Origin: JBDSTZ01 sp039927975
GTDB taxonomy: Bacteria; Pseudomonadota; Gammaproteobacteria; Burkholderiales; Burkholderiaceae_D
Reading direction: 5' to 3'
Assembly: GCA_039927975.1 (NCBI GenBank)
Contig: JBDSTZ010000062.1
Coordinates: forward strand, 1 to 5,036
Length of the DNA: 5,036 nt
A program made the position numbers and the translations under genes. Below, one piece after another: positions 1 to 5,036 of the stretch (the first letter of the stretch is position 1; each line of letters begins with the position of its first letter). The notes beneath the pieces are model-generated. The model worked only from the letters and a program-made list of their open reading frames with translations. It searched no databases and had not been told where the DNA came from.

Positions 1-1014
1 GGCCGCAAGGTCATGCTGGTGGTGAACAAGGGCGAGGGCATGAAGTACACCTCGGTGGTCGCCGAATTCTATGAACTCGGCATGGGCGACCCCTACGTCA
101 TCTCGGCCGCCCACGGCGACGGCGTGACCGACCTGGTCGAGGAGGCGCTCAACGAAGCGTTCGCCTCGCGCCCGGACGACGCGCTGGAACTCGAGCCCGC
201 CGAGCGCGGCATCAAGATCGCCATCGTCGGCCGCCCCAATGTCGGCAAGTCGACCCTGGTCAACACCCTCATCGGCGAAGAGCGCGTGATCGCCTTCGAC
301 ATGCCGGGCACCACGCGCGACTCGATCGAAGTGCCGTTCGAGCGCGATGGCAAACACTACACCCTGATCGACACGGCCGGCATCCGCCGCCGCGGCAAGG
401 TCTTCGAAGCGATCGAGAAATTCTCGGTCGTCAAGACGCTGCAATCGATCTCCGAAGCCCACGTCGTCATCCTGTTGCTCGACGCCCAGCAGGACATCTC
501 CGAGCAGGACGCCCACATCGCCGGCTTCATCCTCGAATCGGGGCGCGCGCTGGTGGTCGGCGTGAACAAATGGGACGGCCTGCAAAGCGACGAGCGCGAC
601 GAGATCAAGATCGACCTCGACCGCAAACTCGACTTCCTCTCGTTCGCCAAGACCCACTTCATTTCGGCCCTCAAGGCCAGCGGTATCGGACCGCTGATGA
701 AGTCGGTCGACGCCGCCTACGCCGCCGCCACCGCCGATCTGTCGACGCCGCGCCTGACGCGCGCGCTGATCGAAGCGGTCGAGAAGCAGGAGCCGCGCCG
801 CAAAGGTTCGATCCGGCCTAAAATGCGCTACGCCCACCAGGGTGGCCAGAACCCGCCGATCATCGTCATCCACGGCAACGCGCTCGACGCGATCGGCGAA
901 CCGTATAAACGCTATCTCGAAAAGCACTTCCGCGACACCTTCAATCTGGTCGGCACGCCGCTGCGGATCGAACTGCGAATGGGCAAAAATCCCTTTGCCA
1001 AATCGCAGAAATAA
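1..1014 (+). CDS. der: Ribosome-assembly GTPase Der (EngA), 5'-truncated by the window edge
   Basis: Der is an essential GTPase with two tandem G domains and a C-terminal KH-like domain; it acts in the cytoplasm in maturation of the 50S ribosomal subunit. The reading frame is open from base 1, so the first ATG in the window is internal; 337 codons are visible (numbered here from base 1). The fragment begins at the G4 motif of the first G domain (NKGEGM, about residues 9-14) and its G5-like SAAHG (35-39). The second G domain is complete: P-loop GRPNVGKS (77-84), PGTTRD (102-107), DTAG (124-127), NKWD (189-192), SAL (222-224). The KH-like domain follows from about residue 250, with YAHQGGQNPP and VIHGN, ending GKNPFAKSQK. 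The linker between the G domains is short compared with the long acidic linker of E. coli Der, and the basic C-terminal extension of the E. coli protein is absent. The identification is essentially certain; the missing N-terminal third lies upstream of the window. Confidence 0.97.
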   Translation, partial: GRKVMLVVNKGEGMKYTSVVAEFYELGMGDPYVISAAHGDGVTDLVEEALNEAFASRPDDALELEPAERGIKIAIVGRPNVGKSTLVNTLIGEERVIAFDMPGTTRDSIEVPFERDGKHYTLIDTAGIRRRGKVFEAIEKFSVVKTLQSISEAHVVILLLDAQQDISEQDAHIAGFILESGRALVVGVNKWDGLQSDERDEIKIDLDRKLDFLSFAKTHFISALKASGIGPLMKSVDAAYAAATADLSTPRLTRALIEAVEKQEPRRKGSIRPKMRYAHQGGQNPPIIVIHGNALDAIGEPYKRYLEKHFRDTFNLVGTPLRIELRMGKNPFAKSQK

Positions 1015-1097
1015 GCACGGACAGCCGACAGGAAGCGGCAAAACAGGTTACAGTAGCTTAAAGACATGATTCTCCTCATGAGAATGTAAATCAGGCA

Positions 1098-1125
1098 CTT
1101 GAAAACCAGCGAGTCGCCTCCAATT
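1098..1125 (+). promoter_or_regulatory. Candidate heat-shock (sigma-32/RpoH type) promoter of the hfq operon
   Basis: CTTGAAA at 1098-1104 matches the sigma-32 -35 consensus at all seven positions. After a 13-base spacer, CTCCAATT at 1118-1125 matches the -10 consensus CCCCATnT at five of seven defined positions. This would start transcription near 1131-1134, about 22-25 bases before the hfq ATG, leaving room for the ribosome binding site. Known background: E. coli hfq is transcribed partly from sigma-32 promoters. A sigma-70 reading is weaker: TTGAAA (1099-1104) is a good -35, but no good -10 lies 16-18 bases downstream. This is inferred from sequence only. Confidence 0.45.
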
Positions 1126-1146
1126 TTTAAACTACGACAACACTAC

Positions 1147-1150
1147 GGAG
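1147..1150 (+). promoter_or_regulatory. Ribosome binding site of hfq
   Basis: GGAG lies five bases before the ATG at 1156. It decides the start: the frame is also open upstream to a TTG at 1099, but that TTG has no Shine-Dalgarno sequence and lies inside the candidate -35 element. Confidence 0.8.
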
Positions 1151-1155
1151 CTGTT

Positions 1156-1392
1156 ATGAGCAACAAAGGGCAACTGTTACAAGACCCATTCCTCAATGCC
1201 TTGCGCAAAGAGCATGTGCCCGTCTCGATCTACCTGGTCAACGGGATCAAACTGCAAGGCCATATCGAATCCTTCGATCAATACGTTGTACTGCTTCGCA
1301 ATACTGTCACCCAGATGGTCTACAAGCATGCCATCTCGACCGTCGTTCCGGCCCGCGCCGTCAATCTCAACCTTGAGTCCGAAGCTGAGTAA
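1156..1392 (+). CDS. hfq: RNA chaperone Hfq
   Basis: Hfq is a ring-shaped hexamer of the Sm/Lsm family that pairs small regulatory RNAs with their mRNA targets and affects RNA stability in the cytoplasm. The 78-residue product starts MSNKGQLLQDPFLNALRKE, the classic Hfq N terminus with the proximal-face Gln8. Sm1 runs through VPVSIYLVNGIKLQGHIESFD (about residues 21-41). Sm2 contains the YKHAISTVVP signature (56-65), with the conserved YKHA loop that binds uridine-rich RNA ends. The C-terminal tail is very short (ESEAE), unlike the long disordered tail of E. coli Hfq, but acidic, as is typical of the family's tip. The ATG at 1156 is chosen for the GGAG upstream and the family length. It is the first gene of the hfq-hflX-hflK-hflC cluster and is probably driven by the promoter just upstream, with possible read-through from der, after which no convincing terminator is seen. 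Confidence 0.98.
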   Translation: MSNKGQLLQDPFLNALRKEHVPVSIYLVNGIKLQGHIESFDQYVVLLRNTVTQMVYKHAISTVVPARAVNLNLESEAE

Positions 1393-1419
1393 GGCGATGG
1401 GCATGCCGGCCATGGCCTT
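1391..1419 (+). other. Imperfect hairpin across the hfq stop codon and the hfq-hflX gap
   Basis: AAGGC (1391-1395) can pair with GCCTT (1415-1419), then after one G-G mismatch ATGG (1397-1400) pairs with CCAT (1410-1413), leaving a nine-base loop. The region also contains the perfect 10-base palindrome GGCCATGGCC (1408-1417). There is no T-tract after it (only TTT then CC), so it is not a standard terminator. It could act as an attenuator or as an RNA processing or stability element that sets the hfq to hflX ratio; that role is inference. Confidence 0.3.
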
Positions 1420-1431
1420 TCCGCAACCGTC

Positions 1432-1437
1432 GGGAGG
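1432..1437 (+). promoter_or_regulatory. Ribosome binding site of hflX
   Basis: GGGAGG is a strong Shine-Dalgarno match but lies only three bases before the ATG at 1441, closer than usual. No other in-frame ATG, GTG or TTG exists between the hfq stop codon (which is in the same frame) and 1441, so 1441 is the first possible start. Confidence 0.7.
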
Positions 1438-1440
1438 CCT

Positions 1441-2634
1441 ATGCGCGCAGCCCTAGTCGGCGTCGATTTCGGCGCCGGCGATTTCAACGCCAGCGTCGAA
1501 GAGCTGTCGCTTCTGGCACGCTCTGCCGGCGCCGAGCCGATCACCACCATCACCGCCAAGCGTTCGAGCCCCGACGCCGCCTACTTTGTCGGCAGCGGCA
1601 AGGCCGACGAGATCGCGCTCGCCTGCCAGGACGCGCAAATTGAAATCGTCATCTTCAATCACGCCCTGTCGCCGGCCCAGCAGCGCAATCTGGAAAAGCG
1701 CCTGAACATTCGCGTGCTCGACCGCACCAGCCTGATCCTCGACATCTTCGCCCAGCGCGCCAAGAGCCACGAGGGTAAGCTCCAGGTCGAGCTGGCCCAG
1801 TTGCAGCACCTGGCCACCCGCCTGATCCGCGGCTGGACCCACCTTGAGCGGCAAAAGGGCGGTATCGGCCTGCGCGGCCCTGGTGAAACCCAGCTCGAGA
1901 CCGACCGTCGTCTGATCGGCGAGCGCGTCAAGGCGCTGCGCGCGCGGCTTGAAAAACTGCGCAAGCAGCACGAGACCCAGCGCCGCCAGCGCGGCAAAAG
2001 CCACACCTTCTCGGTCTCGCTGGTCGGCTACACCAATGCCGGCAAGTCGACCCTGTTCAACACCCTCACCAAGGCCGGCGTCTACGTCGCCAACCAGTTG
2101 TTCGCCACCCTCGACACCACTTCGCGCCGGGTTTACCTGGGCGAGGACGTCGGCAACGTGGTGGTGTCCGACACGGTCGGCTTCGTGCGCGAGCTGCCGC
2201 ACCAGCTGGTGGCGGCGTTTCGCGCCACGCTCGAAGAAACCATCCACGCCGACCTGCTGCTGCACGTCGTCGACGGCGCCAGCCCGGTGCGCATGGAACA
2301 GATCGAGCAAGTCAACCTGGTGCTCAAGGAGATCGGCGCCGACCACATTCCGCAAATTCTGGTGTGGAACAAGATCGACGCGGCCGGCCTGGAGCCGGCG
2401 GTCGAACGTGATGAATATGATAAAATCAGCCGCGTTTTCATCAGCGCCCACACCGGCGCCGGCCTCGACCTGCTGCGCGAGGCGGTGGTCGAAAGCGCCA
2501 GGGCCGCGCCAGGTCTGACCCATCTTTTCGCCGCGCAGGACGACGCCGGCCCCGACTCCGGCGACAATCCGGAGCGGGCCGACACCGCCGGCGCCGAAAA
2601 CACTCCAACCTTCACCTACGTCGGACCACGATAG
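1441..2634 (+). CDS. hflX: Ribosome-associated GTPase HflX
   Basis: HflX is a GTPase that binds the 50S subunit and, in E. coli, splits stalled or heat-damaged 70S ribosomes. The 397-residue product has the N-terminal HflX domain with YFVGSGKADEI (48-58), NHALSPAQQRNLEKRL (73-88) and DRTSLILDIFAQRA (94-107). The helical linker carries the family signature GGIGLRGPGETQLETDRR (140-157). The G domain shows G1 GYTNAGKST (196-204), switch I TLDTT (223-227), G3 DTVGF (244-248), G4 NKID (310-313) and G5 SAHTGAG (335-341). All nucleotide-binding motifs are intact. After about residue 355 the protein ends in a low-complexity acidic/Ala/Gly tail (about 40 residues, ending TFTYVGPR) instead of the C-terminal domain present in E. 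coli HflX. It lies 48 bases after hfq and its TAG stop is one base before hflK, which indicates co-transcription. Confidence 0.97.
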   Translation: MRAALVGVDFGAGDFNASVEELSLLARSAGAEPITTITAKRSSPDAAYFVGSGKADEIALACQDAQIEIVIFNHALSPAQQRNLEKRLNIRVLDRTSLILDIFAQRAKSHEGKLQVELAQLQHLATRLIRGWTHLERQKGGIGLRGPGETQLETDRRLIGERVKALRARLEKLRKQHETQRRQRGKSHTFSVSLVGYTNAGKSTLFNTLTKAGVYVANQLFATLDTTSRRVYLGEDVGNVVVSDTVGFVRELPHQLVAAFRATLEETIHADLLLHVVDGASPVRMEQIEQVNLVLKEIGADHIPQILVWNKIDAAGLEPAVERDEYDKISRVFISAHTGAGLDLLREAVVESARAAPGLTHLFAAQDDAGPDSGDNPERADTAGAENTPTFTYVGPR

Positions 2635-2635
2635 T

Positions 2636-3913
2636 ATGCTTGTTTCCTTCCTCAGACGCATCGGCATCAAGCTGTCGCTCAACGACCCGCGATGGGGCAA
2701 CCGCCCCCAGGGCGACCACAAGGCGCAGGAAAGCAAACGCCCCGGCGAAGGCCCGCCCGACCTCGACCAGATGTGGCGCGACTTCAACGTGCGCCTGAAC
2801 CGCATCTTCGGCCAGAAGAACAGCGGCGGCGACGGCGGCGGCGGCTTCCAGCCGAGCGCCAGGGGCGCCAGCGTCACCGTCACCATCATCGTCGCCTTCA
2901 TCTGGCTCGCCAGCGGCGCCTTCATCGTGCAGGAGGGCCAGGTCGCCGTGGTGACCACCTTCGGCGAGCGCAGCCACGTCAGCGGACCCGGTTTCAACTG
3001 GCGCTGGCCGGCGCCGTTCCAGGCCCACGAGATCGTCAACATGTCGACCGTGCGCACCGTCGAAATCGGCTACCGCAGCTCGGTGCGCAACAAGCAGCCG
3101 CAGGAATCGCTGATGCTCACCGACGATGAAAACATCATCGACATCCAGTTCGCCGTGCAGTACACCTTGAAGGACCCGGTCGAATGGCTGTACAACAACG
3201 ACAACCAGGACACCTCGATCAGCCAGATCGCTGAAACCGCCATTCGCGAAGTGGTCGGCCGCAGCAAGATGGACTTCGTGCTGTACGAGGGACGTGAAAA
3301 AGTCGCCAGCGACGTCATGGCGCTGATGCAGTCGATCGCCAACCGCTACAAGCTGGGCGCGCAGATCACCAACGTCACGATGCAGGGCGTCCAGCCGCCC
3401 GAGCAGGTGCAAGGCGCCTTCGACGACGCCGTCAAGGCCGGCCAGGACCGCGCGCGCGCCCGCAACGAGGGCGAGGCTTACGCCAACGACGTCATCCCGC
3501 GCGCAAAAGGCGCCGCCTTCCGCCTGATGCAGGAAGCCGAAGCCTATCGCGCCATGGTCACCGAAAACGCCACCGGCAACGCCGCCCGCTTCAACCAGGT
3601 GTCGGCCGAATACCAGAAGGCGCCGGCCGTCACGCGCGACCGCATGTACATCGACACGATGGAACAGATCTTCAAGAGCGCCAGCAAGGTCATGGTGGAC
3701 GCCAAATCGAGCAGCAACATGCTCTACCTGCCGCTCGACAAATTGATTGCACAGACCCAGGCCAACGACGCCGCCATCGGTTCCAAATCGGGCCCGGTGC
3801 AAATGCCGCAAACCGCAACCCCGCCAGCCCAGGACCTCATGCAGACCGTAGACCAGGTGCGCCAGCGCGACAGCCGCAGCCGCGAATCCTCACGTGACCG
3901 GGAGACCCGCTGA
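2636..3913 (+). CDS. hflK: FtsH modulator subunit HflK (SPFH/prohibitin-like membrane protein)
   Basis: HflK forms with HflC a large membrane-anchored periplasmic cage that surrounds the FtsH protease and modulates its degradation of membrane proteins. The 425-residue product has a cytoplasmic N-terminal part rich in Gly and Pro with KLSLNDPRWG (12-21) and PPDLDQMWRDFN (40-51), a Gly-rich linker (64-70), a single membrane segment at about 80-98, and the SPFH/band-7 domain from EGQVAVVTTFGE (100-111). That domain includes PGFNWRWPAPF (118-128), ENIIDIQFAVQY (165-176) and TAIREVVGRS (201-210). A helical, Ala/Glu/Arg-rich coiled-coil stretch spans about 265-350, and a disordered Gln/Ser/Arg tail begins near 373. 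The start at 2636 is one base after the hflX stop and has only a weak upstream GGA (2623-2625), so translation is probably coupled to hflX. The TGA stop overlaps the hflC ATG by one base. E. coli HflK has a similar length (419). Confidence 0.97.
   Translation: MLVSFLRRIGIKLSLNDPRWGNRPQGDHKAQESKRPGEGPPDLDQMWRDFNVRLNRIFGQKNSGGDGGGGFQPSARGASVTVTIIVAFIWLASGAFIVQEGQVAVVTTFGERSHVSGPGFNWRWPAPFQAHEIVNMSTVRTVEIGYRSSVRNKQPQESLMLTDDENIIDIQFAVQYTLKDPVEWLYNNDNQDTSISQIAETAIREVVGRSKMDFVLYEGREKVASDVMALMQSIANRYKLGAQITNVTMQGVQPPEQVQGAFDDAVKAGQDRARARNEGEAYANDVIPRAKGAAFRLMQEAEAYRAMVTENATGNAARFNQVSAEYQKAPAVTRDRMYIDTMEQIFKSASKVMVDAKSSSNMLYLPLDKLIAQTQANDAAIGSKSGPVQMPQTATPPAQDLMQTVDQVRQRDSRSRESSRDRETR
3900..3905 (+). 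promoter_or_regulatory. Ribosome binding site of hflC, inside the hflK end
   Basis: GGGAGA lies about eight bases before the hflC ATG, within the last codons of hflK. Together with the TGATG stop/start overlap it suggests coupled translation and balanced output of the two partner subunits. Confidence 0.7.
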
Positions 3914-4809
3914 TGAGCCGCATCGTGAGTATTTTCGTCGCCGGCTTCATCGCCCTGATGATCCTGTCGTCGACCGTGTTCGTGGTCGACCAGCGCAAGT
4001 TCGCCATCGTCTTCGCCTTGGGGCAGGTGCGTGAAGTGATCAGCGAGCCTGGCTTGCACTTCAAGCTGCCGCCGCCGTTCCAGAACGTGCTGTACCTCGA
4101 CAAGCGCATCCTCACCATCGACACGCCCGACGCCGACCGCTTCATCACGGCCGAGAAGAAGAACATCCTGGTCGACGCTTTTGTCAAATGGCGCATCACC
4201 GATCCGAAGCTGTTCTACGTCAGCTTCGGCGGCGACGACCCGCGCGCGCGCAACCGCCTGTCGCAGATCGTCAAGGCCGCCCTGAACGACGAGATCACCA
4301 AGCGCACCGTGCGCGAAGTGATCTCCGGCGAGCGCGGCAAGGTGATGGAAGCGATCCGCGACAAGGTCGTCGCCGAGGCCAAGCAGATTGGCGTCGACAT
4401 CGTCGACGTGCGCTTGAAGCGGGTCGATTACGTCGAGCAGATCAACAACTCGGTGTACGACCGCATGAAGGCCGAGCGCACCCGCGTGGCCAACGAACTG
4501 CGTTCGACCGGTTCGGCCGAATCGGAAAAAATCCGCGCCGACGCCGACCGCCAGCGCACCGTGATCATGGCCGAAGCCTTCCGCGACGCCGAGAAGATCA
4601 AGGGTGACGGCGACGCCAAGGCGTCGCAGATCTACGCCGACAGCTTCGGCAAGAACCCCGAGTTCTACAAGTTCTACCGCTCGCTCGAAGCCTACCGCGC
4701 CACCTTCAAGAGCCATGGCGACGTCATGGTGCTCGACTCGAACTCGGACTTCTTCAAGTACTTCCGCAATCCGGGCGGGGCCGCCGCCGCCCCGGCGGCC
4801 AAGAAGTAA
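3913..4809 (+). CDS. hflC: FtsH modulator subunit HflC (SPFH/prohibitin-like membrane protein)
   Basis: HflC is the partner of HflK in the FtsH-HflKC membrane complex. The 298-residue product has an N-terminal membrane anchor (about residues 3-24), then the SPFH domain starting VVDQRKFAIVFALGQV (24-39), with EPGLHFKLPPPFQNV (45-59), RILTIDTPDADRFITAEKKN (65-84) and VDAFVKWRITDP (87-98). A long charged helix/coiled coil follows at about 180-245 with MKAERTRVANELRSTGSAE (185-203). The family's end motif FYRSLEAYRATF (254-265) and DSNSDFFKYFRNP (275-287) follow, then an Ala-rich tail GGAAAAPAAKK. It is shorter than E. coli HflC (334), as I would expect for betaproteobacteria. The start overlaps the hflK stop by one base and is preceded by GGGAGA. 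Nothing suggests damage. It is last in the operon, and its 3' end faces a second hflC-like gene. Confidence 0.97.
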   Translation: MSRIVSIFVAGFIALMILSSTVFVVDQRKFAIVFALGQVREVISEPGLHFKLPPPFQNVLYLDKRILTIDTPDADRFITAEKKNILVDAFVKWRITDPKLFYVSFGGDDPRARNRLSQIVKAALNDEITKRTVREVISGERGKVMEAIRDKVVAEAKQIGVDIVDVRLKRVDYVEQINNSVYDRMKAERTRVANELRSTGSAESEKIRADADRQRTVIMAEAFRDAEKIKGDGDAKASQIYADSFGKNPEFYKFYRSLEAYRATFKSHGDVMVLDSNSDFFKYFRNPGGAAAAPAAKK

Positions 4810-4841
4810 GCGTCATTCTTCGCTGCCGCCTTCTTAGATAA

Positions 4842-4926
4842 CCGTCTTTCCCGCGAAGGCGGGAACCCATAGCAACTTCGAGCTAGCATGCTATGGGTCC
4901 CCGCCTTCGCGAGGACGAGGTGACGG
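4842..4926. repeat. REP-like inverted repeat (BIME-type pair) between two convergent genes
   Basis: Two 23-base arms, 4852-4874 and 4889-4911, are reverse complements with a single mismatch (A4864 against C4899) and enclose a 14-base loop. Each arm also folds alone: CCCGC-GAAG-GCGGG at 4850-4863 has a perfect five-base stem, and CGC-CTTC-GCG at 4902-4911 extends after one mismatch. Two short GC-rich palindromic units in opposite orientation are the usual form of REP pairs, and the core CCCGCGAAGGCGGG resembles repeats common in proteobacterial intergenic space. The position after hflC and between facing genes is typical. It may stabilise 3' ends or block read-through. Copy number in the genome cannot be seen here. 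Confidence 0.75.
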
Positions 4927-4943
4927 GGGGTGCTTTCCCCCGT
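4923..4943. terminator. GC hairpin, possible bidirectional terminator without a T-tract
   Basis: ACGGGGG (4923-4929) pairs with CCCCCGT (4937-4943) around a seven-base loop. It lies about ten bases after the stop codon of the minus-strand gene and downstream of hflC. Neither strand has a run of T after the stem, so a standard Rho-independent terminator is not shown; together with the neighbouring REP-like hairpin it could end or trim transcripts from both sides. Confidence 0.35.
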
Positions 4944-4952
4944 GAAGCTGAT

Positions 4953-5036
4953 CTACTTCTTCGCAGGCGCGGCCGCTGCTGCCCCGCCGGGACTGCGGAA
5001 GTACTTGAAGAACTCCGAGTTCGAATCGAGCACCAT
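4953..5036 (-). CDS. Second HflC-like protein, C-terminal end only (cut by the window edge)
   Basis: Read on the minus strand, 27 codons and a TAG stop encode MVLDSNSEFFKYFRSPGG followed by AAAAAPAKK. This aligns without gaps to the last 27 residues of HflC (272-298) with 23 identities; the changes are D/E, N/S and a Pro shifted by one place in the Ala tail. At the DNA level 72 of 84 bases match, most differences being third-base changes (for example GAC/GAT, CCG/CCC, GCC/GCA), and the stop differs (TAG against TAA). This pattern is that of a translated, selected gene that has diverged, not an exact fold-back artefact. The Met at the window edge is internal by alignment; the gene continues beyond 5036. 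Whether a full hflC, with or without an hflK partner, lies outside the window cannot be seen; a 3' remnant or a fusion is possible. The gene converges on hflC with 143 bases between the stop codons. Confidence 0.8.
   Translation of the reverse strand: MVLDSNSEFFKYFRSPGGAAAAAPAKK

Noticed and set aside
1024..1039. Possible terminator after der (GCCG ... CGGC)
   Set aside because: Only a four-base stem with an eight-base loop and no T-tract; too weak to call.
1099..1155. N-terminal extension of Hfq from a TTG at 1099
   Set aside because: Hfq proteins start at MSNKGQ; the extension has no Shine-Dalgarno sequence, is AT-rich and overlaps the candidate promoter.
1453..3057. 534-codon open frame on the minus strand opposite hflX and hflK
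   Set aside because: It is the longest open frame in the window after none of the real genes being longer, but it spans two well-recognised plus-strand genes, has no recognisable domain, and shows the Ala/Gly/Val/Leu/Asp-rich composition expected from the antisense of GC-rich coding DNA.
2612..3811. 399-codon open frame on the minus strand opposite hflK
   Set aside because: Antisense shadow: low-complexity Val/Asp/Ala/His composition and complete overlap with the intact hflK gene.
3724..4716. 330-codon open frame on the minus strand opposite the hflK end and hflC
   Set aside because: Antisense shadow of hflC with similar biased composition; no family signature.
4692..4889. 65-codon minus-strand frame running from the REP-like repeat into the antisense of hflC
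   Set aside because: It starts inside the inverted repeat and reads the antisense of the HflC tail; it is in no way the continuation of the minus-strand hflC-like gene, which stops at 4953.
4810..5036. Fold-back or chimeric sequencing artefact creating the inverted hflC end
   Set aside because: An artefact would give an identical copy; here 12 of 84 bases differ, mostly at third codon positions, the stop codon differs, and the sequence after each stop is unrelated.
1..5036. CRISPR array, tRNA, rRNA, transposase or phage genes
   Set aside because: No regularly spaced repeats, no tRNA or rRNA sequence and no mobile-element gene is seen; only the REP-like pair at 4842-4926 hints at a mobile-type repeat.

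Overview
The window looks like a chromosomal segment of a GC-rich betaproteobacterium of the order Burkholderiales, quite possibly the Oxalobacteraceae (Massilia/Duganella/Janthinobacterium type). This rests on the gene order der-hfq-hflX-hflK-hflC, the 78-residue Hfq, the strong G/C preference at third codon positions, and the style of the proteins as remembered from the group. Genus cannot be fixed from the sequence alone.

Layout: positions 1-1014 hold the 3' part of der (ribosome-assembly GTPase). A 141-base AT-richer gap (1015-1155) carries a candidate heat-shock (sigma-32 type) promoter. Then comes a tight same-strand cluster: hfq (1156-1392), hflX (1441-2634), hflK (2636-3913) and hflC (3913-4809). 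The gaps are 48 bases, 1 base, and a 1-base stop/start overlap, so this is almost certainly one operon. It joins an RNA chaperone, a ribosome-splitting GTPase and the two membrane SPFH proteins that form the cage around the FtsH protease. These are stress-response and quality-control functions of RNA, ribosome and membrane protein.

The unusual part is the right end. After hflC there is a 143-base gap with a REP-like inverted repeat and a second GC hairpin. The window then ends inside a gene on the opposite strand (4953-5036, minus). Its last 27 residues match the last 27 residues of HflC at 23 of 27 positions, and 72 of 84 bases are identical. This is the tail of a second, diverged hflC-like gene that faces the first one tail to tail. 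In related genomes and in E. coli, hflC is usually followed on the same strand by a small membrane-protein gene and purA (with hisZ in Burkholderiales), so an inverted hflC paralogue here is the main point of interest. Everything else is well-known core machinery.
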